Positions 14,104-20,934 of a stretch of 20,934 bases of DNA are shown one piece after another. Source of the stretch: Modestobacter sp. Lineage in GTDB: Bacteria; Actinomycetota; Actinomycetes; Mycobacteriales; Geodermatophilaceae. The first letter of the stretch is position 1, and each line of letters starts with the position of its first letter. Location of the stretch: contig JAOPWG010000111.1 in NCBI GenBank assembly GCA_025965775.1, positions 1 to 20,934 of the forward strand. Direction: 5' to 3'. The notes beneath the pieces were generated by a model. It was not told the DNA's origin and ran no database searches. It saw only the letters and a program-made list of their open reading frames with translations. The position numbers were made by a program, and so were the translations under genes.

Positions 14104-15159
14104 GTGCGCGTCCTGATGGTGGGTCTCTCGCTGCTGGACCGGTCGCGGACGCGCGCCGGGGAGGACGACGCGAGCGCGCTGCGCGGGACGGTGGCGCGGG
14201 CGGTGACGGCCGAGCGACTGGGCTACGACCGCTTCTGGGTGGCCGAGCACCACGGTGTCCCCGGCGTGGCCGGTGCCAGCCCCGCGGTCCTCCTGGGCGT
14301 GGTCGCGGGCCGCACGTCGACCATCCGGCTCGGCTCGGCCGGCGTGATGCTGCCGCACCACCAGCCCCTGGTGGTCGCCGAGCAGTTCGCCACCCTCACC
14401 GCATTCGCGCCCGGCCGGGTGGACCTCGGGCTCGGCCGCTCCCCCGGCTTCACCCGCCCGGTGCGCCAGGCGCTGCGGTCCGACGTCATCCGCGACTTCG
14501 CCGCCGACCTGGCGGAGCTGCGGGCGCACCTGACCGGGACGGCTGCGGTCACCGCCCACCCGCGACCGGACGGCGAGGTCCCGATGCACGTGCTGGCAAC
14601 CGGCCGCGGGCTGGCCGTCGCCGCCGAGCTCGGGCTGCCGGTGATCGTCGGCGGCCCGCTGCTGGGCGTGGCCGGGGACCCGGCGCCCGGGCTGGCCGCG
14701 CTCGCCCGCTACCGCGACGACTACCGCCCCTCGGCCGGGGCCCCGGAGCCGCGGGTGGCGATCAGCCTGGACGTCCTGGTCGCCGCGGACGAGACCGCCG
14801 CACGGGAACTGCTGCTGCCGGAGGCGTGGGCGATGGCGCAGGCCCGGACCACCGGCACCTTCCCGCCGCTGGAGCCGGTCGCCGCGATCCGGGCGCGGGC
14901 GATGACCGGCAGCCAGCGGCGCTACGTGGAGCAGGCGGTGGCGGGTGCGATCGCCGGCACGCCCGAACAGGTGGGCGACCGCGTGGGCGAGCTGCTGGCG
15001 CGGACCGGCGCCGCCGAACTGGTCGCCTCCAGCAGCACCTTCGACCGGGCGGCGCTGGCCGACTCCGACGCCGCGCTGGCCGCGGTGTTCGCCCGCCTCC
15101 CCGGCGCTCAGTCCAGCGCGGGCAGCGCCGCGGCCAGGGTCTCGCCGTCCCGGCCGTAG
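14104..15159 (+). CDS. LLM-class flavin-dependent oxidoreductase (MsnO8-like)
   Basis: This 351-residue bacterial-luciferase-like TIM-barrel monooxygenase or dehydrogenase uses FMNH2 or F420. The characteristic start is V-G-L-S-L-L-D, then A-E-R-L-G-Y-D-R-F-W-V-A-E-H-H-G-V-P. I-R-L-G-S-A-G-V-M-L-P-H-H-Q-P-L, V-V-A-E-Q-F-A-T-L and F-A-P-G-R-V-D-L-G-L-G-R-S-P-G follow. These match the MsnO8 subgroup of LLM proteins. GTG 14104 is used; ATG 14116 would shorten it by four residues, and neither has a strong ribosome binding site. Its last 52 nt are antisense to the end of the APP1-domain gene, so the C-terminal A-Q-S-S-A-G-S tail may be a stop-codon extension. Substrate unknown. Confidence 0.88.
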   Translation: MRVLMVGLSLLDRSRTRAGEDDASALRGTVARAVTAERLGYDRFWVAEHHGVPGVAGASPAVLLGVVAGRTSTIRLGSAGVMLPHHQPLVVAEQFATLTAFAPGRVDLGLGRSPGFTRPVRQALRSDVIRDFAADLAELRAHLTGTAAVTAHPRPDGEVPMHVLATGRGLAVAAELGLPVIVGGPLLGVAGDPAPGLAALARYRDDYRPSAGAPEPRVAISLDVLVAADETAARELLLPEAWAMAQARTTGTFPPLEPVAAIRARAMTGSQRRYVEQAVAGAIAGTPEQVGDRVGELLARTGAAELVASSSTFDRAALADSDAALAAVFARLPGAQSSAGSAAARVSPSRP

Positions 15160-16088
15160 ACGAGGGGCACCGCGCCGATCCGCTCGACCCGGGCGGCGCC
15201 GGCCGGCGCCGCCCCGTCCCGCAGCAGGACCGCGCGCACTCGGCCCGGCGCTGCGGTGACGAACTCGCGGTACAGCTGCGGGTCGTGCTCGCCGGTGTCC
15301 CCCACCAGCGTCCAGCAGACGCCGGGCAGGTCGTCGGCCAGCCGGAGCAGGGCCGCCCGCTTGTGCGCCCGGCCGTCGCGGAACCAGCGGGTCGGGCTGG
15401 GCCCCCAGTCGGTGAGCAGCAGCGCGCCGGGCGGGAAGCCGCTGCGCTCGAGGAAGGCCGCCAGCGGGCCGGCCAGGTTCCACGGCCCGTTGCTGAGGTA
15501 GACGACCGGCACGTGCGGGGCGCCGCTGGTCAGCTCGCGCAACAGGGCCACCATGCCGGGCACGGCCTGCCGCGTCTGCATGGGCTGGACGAAGGTCCGC
15601 CACGCCGCCCGTAGCGGGGTCGCGATGCCGGTGACCAGCACTGTGTCGTCGATGTCGCACACGACGCCGCGGGCCGCGTCGGGTGAGGCGAGATGCACCG
15701 GCGCGGAGGTCGACCGGGTCCCGGCGTGCAGCACGACGGTCAGCTGCCCCTGGTCGGCGAGCCCGGCCGGGAGATCGAGCGTGACGTCGACCAGTCCGTC
15801 GGCGTCGCTGCGCACCCGGTGCCGCTGCCCGGCGACCTCGACCTCGACCTCGCTGTGCGGGCTCTCCAGGGTGAGGAACCGCTGCCATCCCGGCACCGCC
15901 CGCCGTTCCTCGGGATGGGCACCGGGCGGCGCGAGCAGCACCCGACCCAGCACCCGCACCTGGCCGCCGCTGCCGTAGCCGGGGTGGGCGAGCACCGCCG
16001 GCGTCCAACCGCGGCGACGCGCGAGGCGGGAGAGCGTCGTCCGCACCGCGTCGTCCGCACGGCGAGCGAGGACGGGCAGGGAGACCAT
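15108..16088 (-). CDS. APP1 catalytic-domain (DUF2183) phosphatase
   Basis: This 326-residue protein has the HAD-like APP1 phosphatidate-phosphatase catalytic domain in its C-terminal half. The DxDxT nucleophile motif is V-C-D-I-D-D-T-V near D145/D147, followed by V-V-Y-L-S-N-G-P-W-N and G-D-T-G-E-H-D-P-Q-L-Y. The last of these is a very typical motif of the family. The N-terminal half includes V-R-V-L-G-R-V-L-L and a small beta-rich region. ATG 16088 was chosen over 16148, whose extra 20 residues are low-complexity. There is no signal peptide. Yeast App1 dephosphorylates phosphatidate; the bacterial substrate is not established. The 3' end overlaps the convergent LLM gene by 52 nt. Confidence 0.88.
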   Translation of the reverse strand: MVSLPVLARRADDAVRTTLSRLARRRGWTPAVLAHPGYGSGGQVRVLGRVLLAPPGAHPEERRAVPGWQRFLTLESPHSEVEVEVAGQRHRVRSDADGLVDVTLDLPAGLADQGQLTVVLHAGTRSTSAPVHLASPDAARGVVCDIDDTVLVTGIATPLRAAWRTFVQPMQTRQAVPGMVALLRELTSGAPHVPVVYLSNGPWNLAGPLAAFLERSGFPPGALLLTDWGPSPTRWFRDGRAHKRAALLRLADDLPGVCWTLVGDTGEHDPQLYREFVTAAPGRVRAVLLRDGAAPAGAARVERIGAVPLVYGRDGETLAAALPALD

Positions 16089-16140
16089 CGGCCCAGCCTG
16101 CCATCCGCGGCGCGCGGGCCCGCTGCGCGGCAGACCCCGG

Positions 16141-16398
16141 TCAGCCACCCGCCGTCGACCCCGACGTCTCCGACGTCGACGGTGACGTGGTGGTCGGCGC
16201 GGCGCCCGACGTGCCGGCGCTCCCCGCCGGGGTCGTCCTCGAGGCGCTTCCCTCGGCAGCCGACGTCCCCGCCGGCGCGGACGTCGTCCTGGGTCCGGCC
16301 GGAGAGGATCCGGACGTCCCCGCGGCGGGCGTGGAGGCGGCCCCTGAACTGCCCGACGGGCTGGTCGCCGTCGAGGCCCCAGGACCGGAGTCGGTCAC
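16141..16398 (-). CDS. Ser/Thr/Gly/Pro-rich low-complexity protein, 85 residues
   Basis: The GTG at 16398 overlaps the stop of the upstream 87-residue gene (GTGA), which favours translation by coupling. The product is almost wholly Ser, Thr, Gly, Ala and Pro with a few charges, hence probably disordered. No signal peptide, membrane segment or domain is visible. An opposite-strand frame over the same DNA is also open and Ala/Pro/Val-rich but has no ribosome binding site. The region could alternatively be the displaced C-terminal tail of the upstream gene. It ends 52 nt before the APP1-domain gene on the same strand. Confidence 0.4.
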   Translation of the reverse strand: MTDSGPGASTATSPSGSSGAASTPAAGTSGSSPAGPRTTSAPAGTSAAEGSASRTTPAGSAGTSGAAPTTTSPSTSETSGSTAGG

Positions 16399-16658
16399 GC
16401 CGGTCGGGGGCCCTGGTCCGACAGCGCCTGCGCGGTGGAGCCGACGGACAGCACGTTGGCGCCCACCGCCGCGTCGATGGGTGCGGCCACGTTGGCGTTG
16501 GCGGCCACCGCGAGGTCGATCGGCGCAGCGGCGTCCAGGGCGATGTCCAGGTCGGCGTTGAGGTCCAGCAGGGAGATGACCTCCTTGTCCGGCAGGGGCG
16601 CCGCGGTCTCGGCGGCGAGTTCCTCGGGCGTGAGCGGGCGCGGGTCGTCCTGGGTCAC
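16395..16658 (-). CDS. Small Ala-rich protein with tandem AAPID-type repeats, 87 residues
   Basis: The GTG start has an excellent GGAGGAGGA ribosome binding site about 5 nt upstream. After an acidic N-terminus (T-Q-D-D-P-R-P-L-T-P-E-E-L-A) comes D-L-N-A-D-L-D-I-A-L. Then two tandem units follow, A-A-P-I-D-L-A-V-A-A-N-A-N-V and A-A-P-I-D-A-A-V-G-A-N-V-L. No signal peptide is seen. I recall actinobacterial hypothetical proteins, some labelled peptidoglycan-binding, with similar A-N-V-A-A-P-I repeats, but I cannot confirm homology. It is first in a unit with the 85-residue gene and possibly the APP1-domain gene. Confidence 0.7.
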   Translation of the reverse strand: MTQDDPRPLTPEELAAETAAPLPDKEVISLLDLNADLDIALDAAAPIDLAVAANANVAAPIDAAVGANVLSVGSTAQALSDQGPRPA

Positions 16659-16803
16659 GTGTCCTCCTCCGCCGGGCGGGCCGTCCGCCCCGGGTGCCGA
16701 CGGAGCGTGAGAGCGCCTGGCCAGAGCCGCATCCCGAAGATCACCGACCGGGTGACAGCGGCACCGTCGCTGCCGCCGCGGGGTCGCTGACTACCGTGGC
16801 GGC
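16659..16803. promoter_or_regulatory. Divergent promoter region, with TACCGT -10 before crtI
   Basis: TACCGT at 16792-16797 (plus strand) fits TANNNT and ends 6 nt before the GTG at 16804, suggesting a leaderless transcript for the desaturase. On the minus side only the strong ribosome binding site of the 87-residue gene is evident. Confidence 0.4.
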
Positions 16804-18300
16804 GTGGCCCGGGTCGTCGTCGTCGGCGCCGGGCTCGGCGGTCTGGCGGCTGCCGCCCGGCTCGCCGTCACCGGCCACCACGTGACCGTGCTGGAGCAGG
16901 CGCCGCAGGTCGGCGGCAAGCTCGGCTGGTACGCCCGGGACGGGCACGGCTTCGACACCGGCCCGAGCCTGGTCACCCTGCCGCAGGTCCTCGAGGACCT
17001 GTTCGCCGCCACCGGGCCGCCACTGGCCGACGTGCTGGAGCTGCGGCGGCTGGACCCCGCCGTCGTCTACCGGTTCGCCGACGGCACGCGGCTGTCGATG
17101 CCCGGCCGCCTCGCCGCCGTCCCGGCCGCCCTGGACGACGCCCTCGGCTCCGGCGCGGGCGCCCAGTGGTCGGCCTTCCTCGACCGTGCGGCCGCCATGT
17201 GGCGGGTGACCGAGCAGCCGTTCCTGCGTTCACCGCTGGCCGGCCCGGCGGCCCTGGCCCGGCTGGCCCGCCGGACCGGCGACCTGGCGACCATCGCGCC
17301 GTGGCGGACGCTGCGCGGACTCGGGGCGCAGTACCTGGCCGACCCGCGGTTGCGGCTGCTGCTGGACCGCTACGCCACGTACTCCGGCTCCGACCCCCGG
17401 CGCACGCCGGCGGCGCTGGCCACCGTGCCCTGGGCGGAGCAGGCGTTCGGCTCCTGGTACGTCCCCGGGGGGCTCCGCCGGCTGGTGGAGGCGGTGACCG
17501 AGCGCGCGCTGCAGCGGGGCGTCGTCGTCCGCACCGGGGCACCGGTGGCCGAGGTCCTCATGGCCGGCGGCCGGGCCGCGGGGGTCCGGCTGGCCGACGG
17601 CGAGCGGCTGGCCGCCGACGTCGTGGTCTGCAACGCCGACGCGACCGCCCTCTACCGCGACCTGCTCCCCCCGCACGCCCCGGTGCGCCGCGCCCGGGCC
17701 GCGCTGCGCCGGGTGACCCCGTCCTCCTCGGGTTTCGTGCTGCTGCTGGCGCTCCGGGGACGGACGCCGGACCTCGCGCACCACACCGTGCTGTTCCCCG
17801 CCGACTACGACGCCGAGTTCGACGCCCTGTTCGGCACCCGCGGAGCCGCACCCCACCCGGTGACCGACCCGACCGTCTACGTCAGCGCCCCCGACGACCC
17901 GGCGACCCGCCCCGACGGCGACAGCGAGTCGTGGTTCGTCCTGGTCAACGCCCCGCGGCAGGATCCCGGCCGGGGCATGGACTGGACGGCGCCGGGGTTG
18001 GCCGACACCTACGCCGACCGGCTGCTCGAGACGATGGCCCGGCGGGGGCTCGACGTGCGCGACCGGGTGCGCTGGCGCGTGGTCCGCACGCCGGCCGACC
18101 TGGCCCGGGAGACCGGCAGCGTCGGTGGGTCCATCTACGGCACCTCCAGCAACGGCGCCCGCGCGGCGTTCCTGCGCCCGCGCAACGCTGCTGCCCTGCC
18201 CGGGCTGTTCCTCGTCGGCGGGTCGGCCCACCCCGGTGGCGGGCTCCCCCTGGTCACCCTGTCGGCACAGATCGTCGCCGGGCTGGTCGGCCCCGCCTGA
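16804..18300 (+). CDS. CrtI-type phytoene desaturase / carotenoid oxidase family protein
   Basis: This 498-residue FAD-dependent oxidoreductase belongs to the CrtI/CrtD/CrtP superfamily, which desaturates or oxidises carotenoids at the membrane. The dinucleotide-binding motif V-V-V-G-A-G-L-G-G-L-A-A-A-A-R-L is at residues 4-19, followed by V-T-V-L-E-Q and V-G-G-K-L-G. A fold-conserved F-D-T-G-P-S-L is near residue 58. The C-terminal FAD signature is G-L-F-L-V-G-G-S-A-H-P-G-G-G-L-P-L-V. The GTG start lies 6 nt after a TANNNT element. No crtB, crtE or other carotenoid gene is nearby, so whether it is a desaturase, 3,4-desaturase or terminal oxidase is undecided. Pigmentation is common in Geodermatophilaceae. 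Confidence 0.88.
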   Translation: MARVVVVGAGLGGLAAAARLAVTGHHVTVLEQAPQVGGKLGWYARDGHGFDTGPSLVTLPQVLEDLFAATGPPLADVLELRRLDPAVVYRFADGTRLSMPGRLAAVPAALDDALGSGAGAQWSAFLDRAAAMWRVTEQPFLRSPLAGPAALARLARRTGDLATIAPWRTLRGLGAQYLADPRLRLLLDRYATYSGSDPRRTPAALATVPWAEQAFGSWYVPGGLRRLVEAVTERALQRGVVVRTGAPVAEVLMAGGRAAGVRLADGERLAADVVVCNADATALYRDLLPPHAPVRRARAALRRVTPSSSGFVLLLALRGRTPDLAHHTVLFPADYDAEFDALFGTRGAAPHPVTDPTVYVSAPDDPATRPDGDSESWFVLVNAPRQDPGRGMDWTAPGLADTYADRLLETMARRGLDVRDRVRWRVVRTPADLARETGSVGGSIYGTSSNGARAAFLRPRNAAALPGLFLVGGSAHPGGGLPLVTLSAQIVAGLVGPA

Positions 18301-18303
18301 GCC

Positions 18304-18333
18304 GGGCGCAGGCGCCCACCTCCCGTCGGCGGG
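18304..18333. terminator. Two small hairpins between convergent crtI-like and asparaginase genes
   Basis: GGGCG-cagg-CGCCC (18304-18317) and CCCG-tcgg-CGGG (18322-18333) fill the 43-nt gap between two stop codons. The stems are short but placed where a bidirectional terminator is expected. Confidence 0.4.
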
Positions 18334-18343
18334 ACCTCGCCGG

Positions 18344-19423
18344 TCACGCGTCCGCGGGCACCGGCCGCGCCGGGTCGGGCAGCGACACCGAGTCGTTCAC
18401 CTGCTCGAAGGCGGTCCGGACGCCGTCCAGGTCCCTGCCGGACGCCAGGAGCACGCTCAGCAGGATCCGGGCCTTCCGGCCGTCGAGGAACCCGGCGGGG
18501 ACGAGGCCGCGGGAGAGCAGGTCCCGCTCGGACCCCGGGAAGCCGTAGGTCTGTCGGAGCACGTCCCCACCACCGGTCCTCGAGGCGAGGACGACCGGCA
18601 TGCGGGCGGCCAGCTCCTCCAGCGCCGGGACGACGTGTGCAGGCACGTGGCCACCCCCGAAGGCCTCCAGGACCAGCCCCGAGTACCCCGCTGCCGCCAC
18701 CTGGGCGATGAGCCGTGCGTCGTCACCGAGCACCGACGTGAGCAGGGCGACCGGCGGCACCGCACCTTCGCCCAGCCGGTACGGGACACCGGCGAGCGTG
18801 GGCATGCGGAAGGCGATGCGGGGTCGCCCCTCGACGATCCAGCCCAGGGGGCCGACGGTGACCGAGCGGAACGCGGCCGGGCTCGACGTGTGCGTCTTGC
18901 GCACGAAGCGAGCCGCATGGACCTCGTCGTTGACGACGACGACGGTGCCCAGCCCCGCGGCCGACGGGGCGGCGGCCACCTGTACCGCCGCCAGGAGGTT
19001 GGCAGGGCCGTCCGGACCGGCGAGGGTGGGGTTGCGCATGGCGCCCGTGACGACCACGGGGCGGTCACCGGCGACAAGGAGATCGAGGGCGAAGGACGTC
19101 TCCTCGATCGTGTCGGTGCCCTGCGTCACGACGACCCCGTCCACGCCCTGCTCGAAGCGCTGGGTGATCTCGGCCGCCAGGGCCACCAGGTCCGGCAGGG
19201 TGAGGTCACCGGAGGCGGTCTGCCGGAAGGCCACGGCCTCCAGCTCCGCCACCTGCTGGATCTGGGGCACGGCCTGCACCAGCTCGGCGGCCCCCAGCCG
19301 GGGGGTCACCCCGCCGGAGGCCGTCTGCGGGCCGTCGTTCGTGGAGGCGATGGTGCCGCCCAGGGAGAAGACCGTCACTCGGGCGTCGGCGGTTCGGTCG
19401 GTCACGGGTCGGTCCATCCTCAT
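18344..19423 (-). CDS. L-asparaginase (type I/II family)
   Basis: This 359-residue asparaginase hydrolyses L-asparagine to aspartate and ammonia. The nucleophile Thr24 lies in S-L-G-G-T-I-A-S-T, and the second triad motif is T103-D104 in V-V-T-Q-G-T-D-T-I-E-E. The Lys of the triad lies in F-V-R-K-T-H-T-S-S-P, and V-V-T-G-A-M-R-N-P is also conserved. The flexible-loop Tyr of E. coli AnsB is not evident; the loop reads N-D-G-P-Q-T-A-S-G-G. There is no signal peptide, so it is cytoplasmic. The ATG at 19423 overlaps the CobW stop (ATGA); ATG 19417 is two codons later. It is the last gene of the CxxC-CobW-asparaginase unit. Confidence 0.92.
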   Translation of the reverse strand: MRMDRPVTDRTADARVTVFSLGGTIASTNDGPQTASGGVTPRLGAAELVQAVPQIQQVAELEAVAFRQTASGDLTLPDLVALAAEITQRFEQGVDGVVVTQGTDTIEETSFALDLLVAGDRPVVVTGAMRNPTLAGPDGPANLLAAVQVAAAPSAAGLGTVVVVNDEVHAARFVRKTHTSSPAAFRSVTVGPLGWIVEGRPRIAFRMPTLAGVPYRLGEGAVPPVALLTSVLGDDARLIAQVAAAGYSGLVLEAFGGGHVPAHVVPALEELAARMPVVLASRTGGGDVLRQTYGFPGSERDLLSRGLVPAGFLDGRKARILLSVLLASGRDLDGVRTAFEQVNDSVSLPDPARPVPADA

Positions 19424-20415
19424 CGGATCGTCAGGAACGCGCGGAAGGAGCGCTCCAGGAGTTCGGTGTCCAGGTCCCGGACGATCACCACCAGCCGGGT
19501 GCCCGGGGGCACCGGCCGGGTGAGGTGCTCGGGACGGTGCACGACGTGCTGCACCGCATTGAGTGCGACCGGCCCGGCGCCCCGGACGTCCAGCACGCCC
19601 TTGACCCGCAACACGTCCGGGCCGTGCGCGTGCAGCAGCGCGCTCAGCCACACGGCGAAGGCCTGCCAGTCCAGCGGGTCGCCCGTCGTCAGCTCCAGGG
19701 TCGAGATGCCGCCGAGGTGGGCGCCCTCGGTGCTGGCCGGCAGGGCGCGGCCACCGGGCCCGCGGACCTCCGCCGGCTGGATCGTCCGCAGGACCTCGCC
19801 CCGGGCGGTCACGACCACCCGCGCGGACGGGTTGAGCTCGTGCACCCACCGGACGAGGGCCTCGACGTCCGCCGGCCCCACCAGGTCGGCCTTGGTGATC
19901 AGCACGTCGTCGGCGGCCAGCAGCTGCCGCAGGGCGACCTCGTGCTGCTCGGCAGCGGCGGCACCGGTCACCGCGTCGACGGTCACGCACACCCGGGCCA
20001 GGGCGTAGTGGTGCTTGAGGACCGGGTCGTTGGCGATGGTGAAGGCGATCGGACCGGGGTCGGACAGGCCGCTGGTCTCGATGACGACGTGGTCGCGGCG
20101 CGGCGCTGTACCGCGCTGCTCCGCGTCGAGGAGCCCGGCCAGCGCCTCGGCCAGGTCCTCGCGGCGGGTGCAGCACGCGCAGCCGCCGGAGATGACGATC
20201 GGGGCGTCCGCCGCGCCGGACAGCAGCGCATCGTCGACCATCGTGGCGCCGAAGTCGTTGAGGATCACCGCCGGTGCCCGGTCTCCGGCGCGGTCGAGTT
20301 CGCCCCGGAGCAGCGTGGTCTTGCCCGAGCCCAGGAACCCGCTGAGCACGGTCACCGTGCGACGCGTCGTCGTCCCGGAGGTGCCCGCCTCCTCGGGTGC
20401 GCCCAGCAGCGTCAC
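19420..20415 (-). CDS. CobW/P47K-family GTPase metallochaperone
   Basis: This 331-residue G3E-family GTPase has a Walker A G-F-L-G-S-G-K-T at about residues 26-33. The metal-binding C-x-C-C (C79, C81, C82) lies in G-G-C-A-C-C-T-R-R-E-D. E-T-S-G-L-S-D-P and the base-recognition I-T-K-A-D (N/T-K-x-D) follow. The C-terminal CobW_C domain begins near L-R-V-K-G-V-L-D. Members of this family deliver zinc, cobalt or iron to target proteins. The GTG start at 20415 overlaps the stop of the upstream CxxC gene (GTGA), and its own stop overlaps the asparaginase start. It is not adjacent to the nitrile hydratase genes, whose cobalt-type activators are usually p14K-like, so a link there is unproven. Confidence 0.92.
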   Translation of the reverse strand: MTLLGAPEEAGTSGTTTRRTVTVLSGFLGSGKTTLLRGELDRAGDRAPAVILNDFGATMVDDALLSGAADAPIVISGGCACCTRREDLAEALAGLLDAEQRGTAPRRDHVVIETSGLSDPGPIAFTIANDPVLKHHYALARVCVTVDAVTGAAAAEQHEVALRQLLAADDVLITKADLVGPADVEALVRWVHELNPSARVVVTARGEVLRTIQPAEVRGPGGRALPASTEGAHLGGISTLELTTGDPLDWQAFAVWLSALLHAHGPDVLRVKGVLDVRGAGPVALNAVQHVVHRPEHLTRPVPPGTRLVVIVRDLDTELLERSFRAFLTIR

Positions 20416-20726
20416 CCGTCCGCCTCGGCCAGGGCAGCCAGCAGCGCGGGGTCGAGCGGGTCGATCGGGCGGGCCGAGAGCCGACCGGCGGCCGCCCACA
20501 CCGCGGGCAGCCCGGCGGCGACCTCGGCGGCGCCCTTCCGGTCGGCGACGGTCAGGTACCGGCCGGTCCCGGGGTCGGACACGGTGAGGCCGTACGGGGC
20601 CAGCACGGCGGCCAGCACGCGGGTCCGGCGGTGCCGGTCACGCGCCGGCGGGTCCGACGTGACGCCGGCGGTCACTCCGTCGGACCAGTGGTCCTCCGGG
20701 GCGAGTTCGTAGCAGAGCACACACAC
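20412..20726 (-). CDS. Small CxxC protein, first gene of the CobW operon
   Basis: This 104-residue protein opens with a metal-site-like C-V-L-C (C2, C5) and then H-W-S-D. An Arg-rich helix (R-D-R-H-R-R-T-R-V-L-A-A-V-L) and a small domain with Y-L-T-V-A-D-R-K-G-A-A-E-V follow. D-P-L-D-P-A-L-L-A-A-L lies near the end. No named family is recognised with certainty. The GTG at 20726 has AAGGA about 7 nt upstream. The stop overlaps the CobW start, so it is translated with a metallochaperone and may be a zinc-binding client or partner. Confidence 0.8.
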   Translation of the reverse strand: MCVLCYELAPEDHWSDGVTAGVTSDPPARDRHRRTRVLAAVLAPYGLTVSDPGTGRYLTVADRKGAAEVAAGLPAVWAAAGRLSARPIDPLDPALLAALAEADG

Positions 20727-20762
20727 GTGGCGTCCTTGACGGTCGAGCCGACGGGAGGTGGT

Positions 20763-20794
20763 GCCCGGGACGGTGGTCCGCCGCCGTCCCGGGC
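20763..20794 (-). terminator. Perfect 11-bp-stem hairpin after the deacetylase-like gene
   Basis: GCCCGGGACGG (20763-20773), a 10-nt loop and CCGTCCCGGGC (20784-20794) begin 6 nt beyond the stop of the minus-strand gene at 20801. It separates that gene from the CxxC-CobW operon, whose promoter must lie within about 20727-20762. Confidence 0.75.
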
Positions 20795-20800
20795 GGCCGG

Positions 20801-20934
20801 TCAGGAACCCGGCAGGAACGGGCTGCCGGTGGGGCCGGGGTAGGCGTACCGGGTGCGGAAGTCGTTCGCCGCGTCCTCCATGGTGACCCAGCTGACGCCC
20901 TCGTGGCCGTTGATGTACTCGATCATGCGCTCGA
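20801..20934 (-). CDS. C-terminal end of a probable polysaccharide deacetylase (partial)
   Basis: The last 43 residues and stop are visible; the gene is cut by the window edge. The sequence E-R-M-I-E-Y-I-N-G-H-E-G-V-S-W-V-T-M-E-D then A-A-N-D-F-R-T-R-Y resembles the end of NodB-fold polysaccharide deacetylase / PuuE-like proteins. In those, a final helix (L..yI..h.gV.wvt..eiA..f) closes the barrel. No catalytic motif is in the window, so the assignment rests on this tail only. Confidence 0.5.
   Translation of the reverse strand, partial: ERMIEYINGHEGVSWVTMEDAANDFRTRYAYPGPTGSPFLPGS

Noticed and set aside
13519..16104. An 861-codon minus-strand open frame.
   Set aside because: Its composition is Arg/Ala/Gly/Pro-rich and it crosses the DUF350, LLM and APP1 genes in a different frame. 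The real genes carry family motifs and this does not.
16187..16561. A plus-strand Ala/Pro/Val-rich open frame of 124 codons.
   Set aside because: It has no ribosome binding site and is antisense to the well-initiated 87-residue gene. Its composition follows from the low-complexity opposite strand.
18125..20008. A 627-codon plus-strand open frame antisense to asparaginase and CobW.
   Set aside because: It is a shadow of the minus-strand operon, with no recognisable domain and no ribosome binding site.
19420..20415. The CobW GTPase as the nitrile hydratase activator (P47K).
   Set aside because: P47K activators are known with iron-type enzymes; the enzyme here has the cobalt-type C-T-L-C-S-C motif. 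The genes are in separate operons over 6 kb apart. A link is possible but not supported.

Overview
The window is very GC-rich, with strongly G/C-ending codons, GTG/TTG starts, ATGA/GTGA start-stop overlaps and hairpin terminators lacking U-tracts. It is chromosomal DNA of a high-GC actinobacterium. Gene content suggests a stone- or soil-dwelling member of Geodermatophilaceae (Blastococcus, Geodermatophilus, Modestobacter) or a close relative. That placement is inferred from sequence style and gene content; no marker gene is present. I see no tRNA, rRNA, CRISPR array, insertion sequence or phage gene.

Layout. (1) 1-4124: a conserved actinobacterial block of ECF sigma factor sigE (-), divergent O-methyltransferase (+), glgC (-) and divergent glgM/glgA (+). 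It resembles the M. tuberculosis Rv1212c-Rv1222 neighbourhood. GGAAC-N17/18-CGTT elements typical of SigE/SigH/SigR-class promoters lie upstream of sigE and between glgC and glgM. (2) 4125-6423: a NarL-type response regulator overlapping its HisKA_3 sensor kinase, closed by a hairpin terminator. (3) 6517-10953: an export-linked oxidative module on the + strand. It contains a Tat-exported CotA-like multicopper oxidase, a His-rich-loop membrane protein and a type I signal peptidase, all with overlapping start/stop codons. A Tat-exported animal-type haem peroxidase follows, then a 45-nt hairpin. (4) 10964-13946 (-): a DUF350 membrane protein, a three-subunit cobalt-type nitrile hydratase with a naturally split beta subunit, a 34-codon ORF wedged between subunits, and a zinc MDR alcohol dehydrogenase. 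(5) 14104-16658: an LLM flavin oxidoreductase (+) whose 3' end overlaps an APP1-domain phosphatase (-), then two coupled low-complexity small genes (-). (6) 16804-18300 (+): a CrtI-type carotenoid desaturase/oxidase. (7) 18344-20726 (-): a coupled operon of a CxxC small protein, a CobW/P47K GTPase and an L-asparaginase. (8) 20801-20934 (-): the 3' end of a probable polysaccharide deacetylase.

How the parts work together. glgC and glgM make ADP-glucose and then alpha-maltose-1-phosphate (GlgE route), beside an envelope-stress sigma factor that may control them. The oxidase/peroxidase block looks like an extracytoplasmic oxidation system; manganese, phenolics or pigments are possible substrates. 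The nitrile hydratase and asparaginase both act at the nitrile/amide nitrogen level but lie in separate operons. The most unusual items are the split nitrile hydratase operon with its repeat-derived coupled small ORF, the exported oxidase module, and the symmetrical ECF-type promoter elements.
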